From positions 194,830,052 through 194,894,051 of the forward strand of contig CP136067.1 in assembly GCA_032622095.1 (NCBI GenBank): a stretch of 64,000 nucleotides of DNA, read 5' to 3'. Under the pieces are notes generated by a model. The model was not told the DNA's origin, made no database searches, and saw nothing but the letters and a program-made list of their open reading frames with translations. Source of the stretch: Siphonodentalium dalli. Its lineage: Eukaryota; Mollusca; Scaphopoda; Gadilida; Siphonodentaliidae. The translations under genes and the position numbers were made by a program. Shown one piece after another: positions 33,801 through 45,538 of this stretch. Every line of letters starts with the position of its first letter. The first letter of the stretch is position 1.

Positions 33801-34146
33801 TACACAATGCTAATTTATCTTTACGTTGAAGCTTGATAATTAAAGAGCGTGTGTATATGAGGCGCGTTTATATACTTTAGTGGAAATCAAATCGGGTAAA
33901 ACTGGTGGATTTTTACGGACGAAATTTGATACATAGGGTATCTCGGTATCCGCTGGGCCGATTTCCAGCATTTTTGGGGTGTTGGTGTTGGTAAACTGCC
34001 AGACGGATTTTGACGAAATTTGATACTTAGTGGTAATTGTTTCCAGGGAGTGTTTGGGACGGGTCATATCGTGACCCCACCTGACCTTGACCTTCAAAAT
34101 GGTCAATTCAATGTCAAAGCCCGGACGAAGTCGGGTCACCTTCTAG
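33801..34146 (+). mobile_element. Helentron-like 3' part
   Basis: Ends with the CCCGGACGAAGTCGGG hairpin, TCACCTT and CTAG at 34143-34146. Contains TGACCTTGACCTT near 34084. Confidence 0.75.
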
Positions 34147-34160
34147 TATATATATATATA

Positions 34161-34521
34161 TCTCATATATATTTTGAAGACCTCTGTTTGTCTGCCTGTC
34201 TGTATGTATGTTTGTTTGCCTGTCATTTATACAAATCTACGATTCTCGACCGATCGGGACGAAACTTGTGTGTAGTTTGACCAGGCGGTGGACGTTGTCG
34301 TATTGGCGAGCCCGTGCGGCGCCCGCTTCGCGCATGCGCAGACGAGATCTCGGAAACGGGTGGACCTATCGACTTGAAATTTGGTATGTGAATGTATCTT
34401 GCCCCGGATACGAATTTTATCGGGTCGCCGAGCCCGTGCGACGTCAGCTTCGCGCATGCGCAGACCAGATCTCAGAAACGGGTGGAGCTATCGACTTGAA
34501 ATTTGCTATGCTCATCGGCTA
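34161..34521 (+). mobile_element. Helentron-like element with two 122-bp units
   Basis: Starts TCTCATATATATTTTGAAG and carries two 122-bp-type units (34310-34510), each with CGCGCATGCGCAGA. The end GCTCATCGGCTA runs straight into the next TCTCATATATA start, so the terminal G is lost. Confidence 0.8.
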
Positions 34522-35367
34522 TCTCATATATATTTTGAAGACCTCTGTTTGTTTGTCTGTCTGTATGTTTGTCTGTCATTTATACAAATCTACGATTCTC
34601 GACCGATCGGGACGAAACTTGGTACTGTATGTCCTTTATACAATCGAAAACGGGTTGACCGATCGAGACCAAACTTCGTATATAAGTGTAAAAACCCACG
34701 GGGATCGTCGGCGTCGCATTTTGGACAAGCTCTGAGCACCGATTCTCCACTCCCAATCATCAAAATCACCGCAAACGCAACTTCGGGGGTTAAGGCATCA
34801 ACGATCTTTATATTGATCATATTCGGAGGTGTTAAGGATTAACGCTCTTTATTACAATCGAAGCTGCTAAACGGCTACCCATGCGTAAAATACGGATGCA
34901 AAACGAAACGCGGAATGCAATTATCTCGATTAAAAGGCAGAATGGGTTGTTGTGTCATATATGCCCCAGGAACAGGGGAATCTTTTATCTTGTCAGTCTT
35001 TGAGGGACGGGTACCATGAATTAATTCATGAAAAACAAAAAATGCGTGTTGTGCTGTCGTTTCGACCGATCGGGACGAAACTTGGTATGTGTGTGTAGTT
35101 TTACCAGGCGGTCGTCCTTGTCGTATTGGCGAGCCCGTGCGACGCCCGTGCAGCGCATGCGCAGACGAGATCTCGGAAACGGTGGAGCTATCGACTTGAA
35201 ATTTGCTATGTGAATGTATCTTGCCCCGGATACGATTTTTATCGGGTCGCCGAGCCCGTGCGACGCAAGCTTCGCGCATGCGCAGACCAGATCTCGGAAA
35301 AGGGTAGAGCTATCGACTTGAAATTTGGTTTTTGAATAGCCCGGACAACGTCGGGCTCATCGGCTAG
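34522..35367 (+). mobile_element. Helentron-like element, long subfamily
   Basis: Starts TCTCATATATATTTTGAAG. The block 34625-35035 is shared with 44455-44855. Two to three 122-bp-type units follow, and the end is the AGCCCGGACAACGTCGGGCT hairpin, CATCGG and CTAG at 35364-35367. Confidence 0.85.
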
Positions 35368-36113
35368 TCTATTATATATTTTGGAAGATATGTGTGTCTG
35401 TCTGTGTGTGTGTGTGTCTGTCTGTTAGCGATGGACTCGAAAACGACCGAACTGATTTCGATGAAACTTGGTATGTGGGGGTATTTTCGGCCGGGAAGTG
35501 ACATAGGCCTATTAATTTTCCCGTGCGACGTGACCTTGACCTTGAAATCGGATAATTTCAATGTCAAACGCCCGAATATCACGGGATTTCGATGAAACTT
35601 GGTATGTGGCGGTACCTTTGGTCGGGGAGTGGCATAAACCTATTAATTTGCCCGTGCGACGTGACCTTGACCTTGAAATCGGGTCATTTCAAGGTCAAAC
35701 GTCAGAATATCACGGGATTTCGATGAAACTTGGTATGTGGGGGTACTTTCGTATGGGGAGTCTCATAAGCATATTCATTTGCCCGTGCGACGTGACCTTG
35801 ACCTTGAAATCGGGTCAATTCAAGGTCAAATCGCCAATTTTGATAGAATTTCGACGAAATTTTATACATAGAGTTACCTTTGTCCACTGAGTGTTTTGGA
35901 CTGGTAAAATTGTGACCACGACTGACCTTGACCTTCAAAATGATCAATTCAAGGTCAAATCGGGTAAAACCGGATGGATTTCGACGGGCACGTTTGTCGG
36001 GTACTTTTGTCCGGGCAGTGTTTTGGACTGGTCAAATCGTGACCCCAGTTGACCTTGACCTTCAAAATGGACAATTCAAGGTCAAAGCCCGGACGAAGTC
36101 GGGTCACCTTCTA

Positions 36114-36114
<1 letters not shown>
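35368..36114 (+). mobile_element. Helentron-like element with 131-bp units
   Basis: Starts TCTATTATATATTTTGG after CTAG. GATTTCGATGAAACTTGGTA recurs at 35454, 35585 and 35716 (period 131 bp), with TGACCTTGACCTT and an inverted AAGGTCAA in each. A fourth, more diverged unit follows. Ends CCCGGACGAAGTCGGG, TCACCTT, CTAG at 36111-36114. Confidence 0.85.

Positions 36115-36160
<46 letters not shown>
36115..36160. repeat. (TA)n microsatellite between two Helentron-like elements
   Basis: Pure TA run directly after CTAG. Similar runs follow the CTAG at 33164, 34146 and 36771. Confidence 0.9.
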
Positions 36161-36168
<8 letters not shown>

Positions 36169-36770
36169 TTTGGGAAATCTGTCTGTCTATGTGTGTGTCT
36201 GTCTGTTCGCGATGGACTCGAAAACGGCCGAGCCGATTTCGATGAAACTTGGTATGTGGGGGTACTTTCTGCCGGGGTGGCATGGGCCTATTAATTTGCC
36301 CGTGCGACGTGACCTTGACCTTGAAATCGGGTCATTTCAAGGTCAAACGCCCGAGTATCACGGGATTTCCATGAAAATTAGTGTCTATGGATACTTTGGT
36401 ATGGGAAATCTCATAAGCATATTCATTTGCCCGTGCGATCAGGTCAATTCAAGGTCAAATCGCGAATTTTGATGGGATTTCGACGAAATTTGATACATAT
36501 CGTGTTACTTTTGTCCACTGAGTGTTTTGGACGGGTCAAATCATGACCCCGACCTGACATTGGCCTTCAAAATGATCAATTCAAGGTCAAATCGGGTAAA
36601 ACTGGATGGATTTCGACGGGTACTTTTGTGGGGTACTTTTGTCCGGGCAGTGTTTTGGACGGGTCAAATCGTGACCTCACCTGACCTTGACCTTCAAAAT
36701 GGACAATTCAAGGTCAAATCGCCGAAAAGCAGAGGGGAAACAGCCCGGACGAAGTCGGGTCCACCTGCTA

Positions 36771-36771
<1 letters not shown>
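36161..36771 (+). mobile_element. Helentron-like element, 131-bp-unit subfamily
   Basis: Starts in a TTATATATTTTGGGAAATCT end and carries two to three 131-bp-type units. Ends with the CCCGGACGAAGTCGGG hairpin, TCCACCTG and CTAG at 36768-36771, followed by (TA)n to 36812. Confidence 0.8.
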
Positions 36772-36815
<44 letters not shown>

Positions 36816-36818
36816 GAA

Positions 36819-38877
36819 GATACCCAAATCCAAGATGGCAGCTAAAATTGCCACCAGAAATAGAAAAATCGCTGATTTTAACATCAGTGAACGTTTTTGT
36901 CACGACAACTCCACACATGCGTACTATTGTGAGTTGGGAACACTGAGGAGAAGAACTGTCCTTATATCACATCCAAATAAAAGTCCACCGAATCCAAAAT
37001 GGCGCCCACAATGGCGGACAGATTTTGAATATCACCGAAATTGCCACATTTTCACATCATTGGGCATTATTGTCGAGACAACTCCACACATGATGACAGT
37101 TGAGTTGGAAATACTGATGTGAAGTAATTACCCTGCATCTCATGCAAGAAATTGTTTTCCAAATCGAAGATGGCGGCCAAAATGGCGACTAAAATTTGAA
37201 AAAACAAGCTTACATTCCATTACTTTCTTTCGATGGGCGTTATTGTTACGCGAATTCTACCCACCATTACATATTGATATGAAGTATCCATTTGAGTTTG
37301 GCAATTGATACTCACAGTCAAGATGGCGGAAAACTGGCGGCCAGAAATTGAAAAGATTCGATATTTTCACATACTAACTTCAACATTTTGTCATAATATC
37401 GATATGTATGGACGAAGCGATACACAAGCCATGTATTAGTTCCAACATAGCTCGTAGCCTTCTGGAAGAATGAAAACCCACAATAATTGCGATGTGGCAT
37501 TTCGAAATCCATTCTCCATTAAGCGTCCATAATGGCCGTAACCGTATATAGGGGCGCCGAGTAGTCATAGTATGCCTTCCAAGATTCAAAACAACAGTAC
37601 CTGAGCTGATTCTGATTTGCCACATTCAGGATTATCTGGACCAGCTTCTGTCTCTTCTAAGAGTAATCTATCTGGCTCACACCAACATAGTTTTCTACAC
37701 TTCCTGGTAGAAAGGTCCCACTAATCGGAATGTTTCAAACAATATGCCAGTGTCTAGCTCTCGCGTTTCTCTCGAAAGCTGTGAATACTTATCCTTGTTC
37801 TTGGCGAGCTTCATTCGTGGTAGCTTATGGTATAATTCAGATGATACATATGGGATATGGGCGTCATCTTGCGCGATAAACTAGAAAGGTATGCGGTCGA
37901 TGCGTATACTAGATTTCAGATGGACCTCTCTATCTGCGTATTTCTCAGCTTTGGTGACAGAATGGGGATAACAACATGTACACCTGGTGATCTTCCCAGC
38001 CAGCCACTTCTCAATAAATGGTTCATCAATTCACATACTCATCGAACGCACTGACGTACCCGGACAACGTCTGTATATGGCTTGGAATGTTGAAAGCCTA
38101 ACATTTGACGGATGCCTTTCTGCTAAAGCGTAGAAAACCATAATGCATAATATACCCAAACTTCTTGTCCATGATCCGAAGAACAATCTTGGTGGCGCCC
38201 AGCAATCGTCTCACCGAACAGATCCATGCAGATAATAACAATGCATTGCGGTGCTAGTTTGTGGGCATGTGTCATGATAGTGGAAATGAAATGGGACCAT
38301 GACTGCATCGCCCCTTCTTTGGGTATTTTTTAGATTCAGACAGGATCTCATGCGTGGCTTTGCTGTCATTGTATGCTAAGATTGTATATTCCCATCCGTT
38401 TTGGGAGTCGTTCTTAAAGGTACTCAATCCGATCAGACGCTCCTAAATTACTATTTCTTTGGCTTCGGGAGTAAACAATATTTGATTCGAGTCGAGGAAC
38501 CTACCCATCAAAGCTCAGAGTGATCAGATATCGATTTTTGAAGTTTGTTATTTCAATTGTTTCTGGGCCAGAAGCACGAGGTCAAACGGACGGTCTTGCA
38601 GATAAAGATGGATAACTCTAAAATCAAGTGGCAATAATAACCAAGAAGTGTGGGTAGTCGGTACATTATCAAAATCTGTCCGCCATTGTGGGCGCCATTT
38701 TGGATATTGGGGAACTTTTATTTGGATGTGATATACGCCTCAGTGTTCCCAGCTCACAATAGTAAGCATGTGTGGAGCTGTCGTGACAATAACGTTCACT
38801 GATGTTAACATCAGCGATTTTCGGCGATTTTTCTATTTCTGGTTGACATTTTGGCCACCATTTTGGATTTGGGTGAT
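36819..38877. mobile_element. ~2.06-kb transposon with ~200-bp inverted ends
   Basis: The left arm (36819-37025) and the inverted right arm (about 38675-38877) share CCCAAATCCAAGATGGC-like, GATTTTAACATCAGTGAACG and GGATGTGATAT-type blocks. CAAGATGGCGG and AAATGGCG words also recur inside. The centre (about 37380-38330) has short minus-strand open pieces that may be decayed coding sequence, but no domain was recognised. Mutator-like or foldback class is possible. Confidence 0.75.
38418..38640. mobile_element. TTAA-target transposon fragment (AGGTACTC family)
   Basis: TTAA at 38414-38417 precedes AGGTACTCAATCCGATCAG. The sequence follows 59791-60025 closely to GATGGATAACTCTAAAATCA and then stops. 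It is inserted inside the long-TIR element. Confidence 0.75.
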
Positions 38878-39162
38878 ATTCCTCAACCCGGGTATAAGAT
38901 TAATCCTAGCTCGAGTATCTCCTTCACATATATATGCGTTATTAGCGTCGATTCGGCTTTGACCGGATTATACCGGCATTTGGGAAAACGTGATATCGGA
39001 CAAAAATATCCAACAAGGAATGTATATTATTGTCCCTGTGTGTTCGATAATGACTCTGTTATAAATGTATAAAATCGCGCCAAGATGCCCATATTTTCCC
39101 ACAGAGATAACCGAAATTTGGTGAAATGTCAGAAAAATAGCAAATTATCACATTTCGGCCGC

Positions 39163-39455
39163 CATATTGGATTTTGGTGTCGGATTTTTGGCTAATTTGT
39201 AAGAGTTGTATATTAGCGTAACGAAACGAGCGGAAAACAAGCGTGATATCATCTTTAATATAACGGCGATCAAAGAGACCTGGTGCATATAAAAACAATG
39301 GCCGCCATGATGGACGCCATCTTGTCTGGAGTCACTGCGGCCACTTTTTTGTTCTTGTTAACGGCCGAAAATTATAGGAGACATTAAGAAAGAAAATTAG
39401 TGGGGTGCAGATGTCGACCAATATCTCCTGGACGAAAATATTATTATTAAATTTC
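39163..39455 (-). repeat. Long inverted-repeat family, right member
   Basis: Inverse copy of 31660-31938, about 7.5 kb away, on the far side of the Helentron cluster. Confidence 0.75.
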
Positions 39456-39781
39456 AAGTAAAAATCCCCCTGTATGATACTTATTTGGGTCCCTATATTT
39501 TTTTTATTTCATTCCAAATGAAAACCAATTCAATATGAATTTAAATGATTATTAAGAATCAGACAAGGGCTAAAACAGCTTCAATTTGTTGGGAAATGTC
39601 CCCATTATGTCACCCCTGTACTATTATTTAACGTTGGGGAAATTTCTCCACAAGCTGTACTATTAATTGTTCCGCCCCCTATGCTTATTTGGATCCCGAG
39701 AGGAGTGTATAGACCGTGCGTGGTCGGGAAATAGAGCAGATCAGGTTCGTTCGAACAGGTTAGGTTAGTTTGAATCCATAA

Positions 39782-39906
39782 TATATACTAGAAAGCGCTA
39801 TAAATGTGTTACTAATGGCATGGTTCAATAAACAATGATATGGGCGTAACTATTTATAGCTAGTTTCGCCCGTGCCATTAGTAACACATATAACCATATA
39901 TAGTGT
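39782..39906. mobile_element. Palindromic MITE remnant
   Basis: GTGTTACTAATGGCATGG (39806) is matched by an inverted CCGTGCCATTAGTAACAC (about 39869-39886), with partly paired outer sequence. The interval 39456-39781 shows nothing recognisable. Confidence 0.7.
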
Positions 39907-40254
39907 GTGTGTTTGCATATTGGATGCACAAAATACATGGAATCATTTTGAAACTAAATTCTTATTTTATGATCATCACGTGTGTAAATTCAATATAATT
40001 ACACTCCCCTTTCGCGATGTTAGGCTGGAATGAGTACATGTTACCATTTCACAAGGAGAGACAAACATGCCGGGTTATGATTCGACTGCATGGTTCCCTT
40101 AGTAGAGCGGACAAACTCACAAGAAGTAGGAGTTTGGTCCATCGGCACCACACACGGGCTTTTGATACATCATTTTGAAGGTTATGACATTCCGCATCGG
40201 ATAGGACCGGTGTGAAATATACAAATGAGGCATAAGATGATTTTTAGCTGATTA

Positions 40255-41330
40255 AGTGCCATAATTCAGCAAAAATCCCTGTTTTTGTAAAATTCGGCAA
40301 AATGAGAAATAAAAGTATAGAAACGCGAACATTTTGCGCTAATATATTGTAGTTTATATATCTCTAGATATTTACTATGATAGTGGTACGATTTCTCTGA
40401 TATAACGAAGATTTGTTTTTAGATTTATTGTAAAAATAGACAAAACAGCGCAATTTTTCAATTTTTTTGCCTCACTTAATGGGCGATAGATCAATATTGT
40501 TCTGACCGGGGATATCGTATATAGTCTAGAAAAGTGCGTATATATATACCACATACGACAGTATGCTGAATATGTCATCATATTTAACACGTGATATGTT
40601 ATGTAAGATTATTTCAACCCTCACCCCAAAATTCAGCAAAAAGTCACTGTTTTAGGGAAATTCGGCACAACTGAACACAAAAGAACAGGTATTCGGGATA
40701 TGTTTGTGCTATGATATAGCAGGTTACACGCTTATAAATACGAAGTAATGCAATACCATGATTGTGGTGATAGATGTAACAAATTCTTAAATTTACGTGG
40801 AAAATAGACAAAAAATCATTCATTTTCAGTTGTTTCGCCCCTCATAATAGGCGATTATTCAGTATTGCATTGAATGGAGATCCCGTATATAATATAGAAA
40901 CTTGTGGAAATATATACTGCATATGATTGTAGGATAAGGATGTCATTCTTTGCCATAGATGCTATGTGGTAGTAGATTGTGTCACCCCACCCCAAAATTC
41001 AGAAGAAACAAAATCAGTTTTAGAAATTTCGGTATGGCAGAATACAATAGCACAACTCCGATTATTTTGTGCTATTATATTGAAGTGTACCCACTTCGAG
41101 ATATACATTATGATAACGTCATGGTATAATTTACAGATGGCAACATTTCGGAGTTTTCTGATGAAAGTAGACCGAAAATCGTGAAATATAAACTTGTTTG
41201 CCCCTCTATATACATGGGTGATAATTCAATAATTGCAATAACGTAACCAAACAAATGTGACAGAAGATGGTACAATCCGAAAACATTCATATGCATTATG
41301 TGTCTCGTCAACTCTTGAGAGTTTGTCCTG
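40255..41330. repeat. Divergent ~366-bp tandem repeat, three units
   Basis: Units start near 40265, 40632 and 40998 with AAAATTCAGCA/GAA..., followed in order by an AAATTCGGCA block, TTTGTGCTA(T/A)..., AAAATAGAC-like, TTTCGCCCCTC-like and GGCGAT.ATTCA blocks and an ATATATAC(T/C)(G/A)CATA block. Similarity is low but the order is constant. Non-coding. Confidence 0.7.
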
Positions 41331-42290
41331 GATTATTGTTCAAAATGGAATTGAATTATCACCCATCTAGATGGTTATTTCTAACCACGCACTTGTATGG
41401 AGTGTCCGTCATGTGAAATAATTTCAGCCAGAAAACTTTTGGAAATTCAAATTCTGAGGTACCAGTGGACACTTCAAGTTTTAGGGGGTAAAGTTAACTT
41501 CCCTGACTTTGAATCTTTAATCATGAGAGTATATATAACTAAAAGTTTGGTGGACATCCCGACGGAGACCCTCTAGCCAAGCCGTCGCATCGGTACTATA
41601 ATGTTCTTTATCCATTTGTTTTTATTGGGAAACATTTTGAAAAATTGACCATCTGGTTTTTGTATATGTCTGCTTTATTTTCACCTTATGTTGTTTTCAT
41701 TTTATCCTTGGAAACGAAAAACTAATATGTTTAAATTGTCTTGCTTTAAATGTAATTATTATTCATGTAATTCGTTGACATGATTGTGTTTTAACACTTT
41801 CATATAAAAGAGTACGAAAGCACTATATTTCCAGTCAGGCATATTGAAAGGCCATTAGTGCCCATTACTTACAATTATTGTCGGTTAGAGATAGAACATT
41901 ATACATGTATAGCACTGACTGAAATGTATGTGATCACGTGTTACAAAATAAATAAATTCATTGGTCCAAGGTGGAGATAGAACAATACAGCACTAACATA
42001 AAAACTAACATAATTCCATAGCTTCTCATTCATATCGAACCGTACCGAATCAGAATCAGAATATTTTATTTCATGACATAATCCTCATAATAATTGTATG
42101 ATGCAAAGAGTTTAAAGAAAAACATGAGATTTGCCATGCGATTGCGGAGGCGATATGACCTGTCAGGTCGTCTTCCTGCCACCACCATACAAATTATAGT
42201 GATTAGTATTGACGGTCAGCTGTTAATTATTCTATTTAATCTAGTCGTTAATGACTGGTATTCCTTATCTATCTATCTATCTTCTATCTT
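41331..42290. other. Gene-free stretch
   Basis: Nothing recognised apart from a short TATC run near 42268-42285. Confidence 0.4.
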
Positions 42291-42291
42291 C

Positions 42292-42475
42292 TATCCTATA
42301 TATTTTGAGAACTCCGTGTATTCGAGAGATAGCCCACACCCTCCGGACCTCAATGATATGATCGTGAATGAGTATTGATATACCCCACTAAACTTTGACA
42401 AACACCAGTAATGGTGTGTAGATCATTTACATATATCTCCTATATATTTTGATACAATCTATCTAATTTACATAT
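42292..42475 (+). mobile_element. Two truncated Helentron-like 5' ends
   Basis: TCCTATATATTTTGAGAACT at 42294 and TCTCCTATATATTTTGATA near 42436 each look like element starts without the rest. Confidence 0.55.
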
Positions 42476-43014
42476 CTCTCTTATATATTTATGTTTGTGT
42501 GTGTGTTGTACTTCATACAAATCTACGATTCTCGACCGATCGGGACGGAACTTGGTACGTGTGTGTAGTTTGACCAGGGGGTGGTCGTTGTCGTATTGGC
42601 GACCCCGTGCGACGCCCGTGCAGCGCATGCGCAGACGAGATCTCGGAAACGGGTGGAGCTATCGACTTGAAATTTGCTATGTGAATGTATCTTGCGCCGG
42701 GTACAAATTTTATCGGGTCGCCGAGCCCGTGCGACGCCCGTGCAGCGCATGCGCAGACGAGATCTAGGAAACGGGTGGAGCTATCGACTTGAAATTTGCT
42801 ATGTGAATGTATCTTGCACCGGGTACAAATTTTATCGGGTCGCCGAGCCCGTGCGACGCCAGCTTCGCGCATGCGCAGACCAGATCTCGGAAACGGGTGG
42901 AGCTACCGGGTACAAATTTGTCTTATTGAAACGCGTGGAGCTAAAAATTCAAAAAAAATATATAAAAAAATGTCATGTTTCGGACAAGCCGCCGGTGGCG
43001 GGCTAACCTGCTAG
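42476..43014 (+). mobile_element. Helentron-like element with three 122-bp units
   Basis: Starts TCTCTTATATATTTATG. Units begin near 42601, 42724 and 42846. The first two carry AGCGCATGCGCAGA, the third CGCGCATGCGCAGA. Ends CCGGTGGCGGGCTAACCTG and CTAG at 43011-43014. Confidence 0.8.
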
Positions 43015-43861
43015 TACTATATATTTTGAGACTTCCGTATATGTGTGTGTGTGTGTACTTTATAGAATCGAAAACGACTGCACCCATCGAGCTCAAATTT
43101 CGTATATAAGTGTAAAAACCCACGAACACCGTAGTTGTCGCGTTTTGGAGAAGCTCTGAGCACCCTTTATCCACTCCCAAATCACCGCAAAGGCACGGCG
43201 TGGGTTAATCAAGTGATTATTTAATGAGCGTTTGTTTTTGACGCATCGCTATAAAGAGCGTCTGTTTCCCATTCAACGTTATTAGCATCTGCAGAGTTAT
43301 ACGGGAACATTGAGTGCTTTCCTATGCGGGGAGATTTATTGGATGCCATAGTACTCTTACAACATCATTGTTATAGTATGTATGACACTTAGGTCAGGGC
43401 TTAGGGGGGTAGTTATAGGCATAATGCTTCTCAGAAATCCCGGTTACAAACCAACACTCACAATTTCGTATTTACGCAAACGTTATCGCTCGAAATTTAT
43501 TATGCAGAGAGAAAGTGCTTTCCTATTTTTAGAACGCAGCACATGTTTACGTCGCGTTGGTGATGGAGGTTCACGACGGGATTAATTGACTGTCCGCTCT
43601 TTGCGCGGATGGGGTTCACGACGGGGACTATTGACCAACACTCACAATTTCGTCTTTTGCATCAGATACCAACACCTCGACCGATCGGGACGAAACTTGG
43701 TACGTGAGTGTAGTTTGACCAGGTGGTCGTCGCTGTCGTATTGGCGAGCCCGTGCGACGCCCGTGCAGCGCATGCGCAGACGAGATATCGGAAACGGGTG
43801 GAGCTGTCGACTTGAAATTTGGTTTTTGAATAGCCCGGACAACGTCGGGCTCATCGGCTAG
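43015..43861 (+). mobile_element. Helentron-like composite
   Basis: The start TACTATATATTTTGAGACTT lacks its TC. The middle (about 43250-43640) is not clearly of this family and includes two TTCACGACGGG blocks. The right part has one 122-bp-type unit and ends in the AGCCCGGACAACGTCGGGCT hairpin and CTAG at 43858-43861. Probably a nested or deleted pair. Confidence 0.65.
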
Positions 43862-44422
43862 TCTCATATATATTTTGAAGACCTCTGTTTGTCTGTCTGT
43901 TTGTCATTAATACAAATCTACGATTCTCGACCGATCGGGACGAAACTTGGTACGTGTGTGTAGTTTGACCAGGCGGTGGACGTTGTCGTATTGGCGAACC
44001 CGTGCGGCGCCCGCTTCGTGCATGCGCAGACGAGATCTCGGAAACGGATGGAGCTATCGACTTGAAATTTGCTATGTGAATGTATCTTGCCACGGATACG
44101 AATTTTATCGGGTCGCAGAGCCCGTGTGACGCCAGCTTCGCGCATGCGCAGACGAGATCTCGGAAACGGGTGGAGCTATCGACTTGAAATTTGGTATGTG
44201 AATGTATCTTGCCCCGGATACGAATTTTATCGGGTCTCCGAGCCCGTGCGGCGCCCGCTTCGCGCATGCGCAGACGAGATCTCGGAAACGGGTGGAGCTA
44301 TCGACTTGAAATTTGCTATGTGAATGTATCTTGCCCCGGATACGAATTTTATCGGGTCGCCGAGCCCGTGCGACGCCAGCTTCGCTCATGCGCAGACCAG
44401 ATCTCGGAAACGGGTGGAGCTA
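43862..44422 (+). mobile_element. Helentron-like element with four 122-bp units, 3' truncated
   Basis: Starts TCTCATATATATTTTGAAG after CTAG. Units start at 43996, 44118, 44240 and 44362. The last is cut in mid-unit by the next TCTCATATATA start. Confidence 0.85.
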
Positions 44423-45027
44423 TCTCATATATATTTTGAAGACCCCTGTCTGTCTGTATGTCCTGTATAGAATCGAAAACGACTGCACTCATCGAGCTCA
44501 AATTTCGTATATAAGTGTAAAAACCCACGGGGATCGTCGACGTCGCGCTTTGGACAAGCTCTGAGCACCGATTCTCCACTCCCAATCATCAAAATCACCG
44601 CAAACGCCACTTCGGGGGTTAAGGCATCAACGATCTTTATATTGACCATATTCGGAGATGTTAAGGATCAACGCTCTTTATTACAATCGAAGCTGCTAAA
44701 CGGCTACCCATGCGTAAAATACGGATGCAAAACGAAACGCGGAATGCAATTATCTCTATTAAAAAGGCATAATGGGTTGTTGTGTCATATATGTCCTAGG
44801 AACAGGGGAATTTTTGAGGGACGGGTACCATGAATTAATTCATGAAAAACAAAAGATGAGATCTCGGAAACGGGTGGAGCTATCGACTTGAAATTTGCTA
44901 TGTAAATGTATCTTGCCCCGGATACGAATTTTTCGCGCATGCGCAGACCAGATCTCGGAAACGGGTGGAGCTATCGACTTGAAATTTGGTTTTTGAATAG
45001 CCCGGACAACGTCGGGCTCATCGGCTA
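44423..45027 (+). mobile_element. Helentron-like element, long subfamily
   Basis: Close relative of 34522-35367 but with fewer tandem units. Ends in the AGCCCGGACAACGTCGGGCT hairpin, CATCGG and CTAG at 45024-45027. Confidence 0.85.
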
Positions 45028-45538
45028 GTCTACTATATATTTTGAGACTTCCGTATATATACCGCCGTTGGAATTGATGGGTTAATGATTAAGGAGCGTT
45101 CGTATCTGCGGTGTCGTTTTTAAAGAGCGTTTATATACACGAGTATAAATATTCTCAAAAAAAATATTTATCGACCGTCTCCGAAACTGGGTATATCAAT
45201 TTCGTACTTAGGGCTTCCAATGGACGGGGGAGATTTTCGTCGGGTCAGTTTGACCGCCTGAGGTGACCTTGACCTTGAACGGGTACCCACAAATGACCTT
45301 GGGCGATATCTCGGTCGTCAGCGGTGACATCGACGTGAAAATTGTTATGTGTGGTCAACTCGGGACGGGGAATATTTTTGTCGGCTTATTTTGTCCACCC
45401 AACATGACCTTGAAACGGGTACCCGCAAATGATAGCATGATGTCGGTGTGCCTGTACGGGGTTACCTTGAAAAACAAAAATTAATGGATCGACCAAAGCC
45501 ATGGGACCAATCCCGCCAGTGGCGGGCTAATCTGCTAG
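45028..45538 (+). mobile_element. Helentron-like element
   Basis: Starts TCTACTATATATTTTGAG after CTAG. Contains TGACCTTGACCTT near 45262 and two ACGGGTACCC(A/G)CAAATGA blocks. Ends CGCCAGTGGCGGGCTAATCTG and CTAG at 45535-45538. Same subfamily as 13882-14835. Confidence 0.8.

Noticed and set aside
42495-44439. Many overlapping 70-140-codon frames on both strands over the 122-bp arrays
   Set aside because: The 122-bp unit is GC-rich with few stops; frames occur on both strands and shift between units, so there is no evidence of a protein.
28895-45538. Autonomous Helitron with Rep/helicase
   Set aside because: No Rep HUH motif or helicase motifs were seen in any frame; all elements here look non-autonomous.
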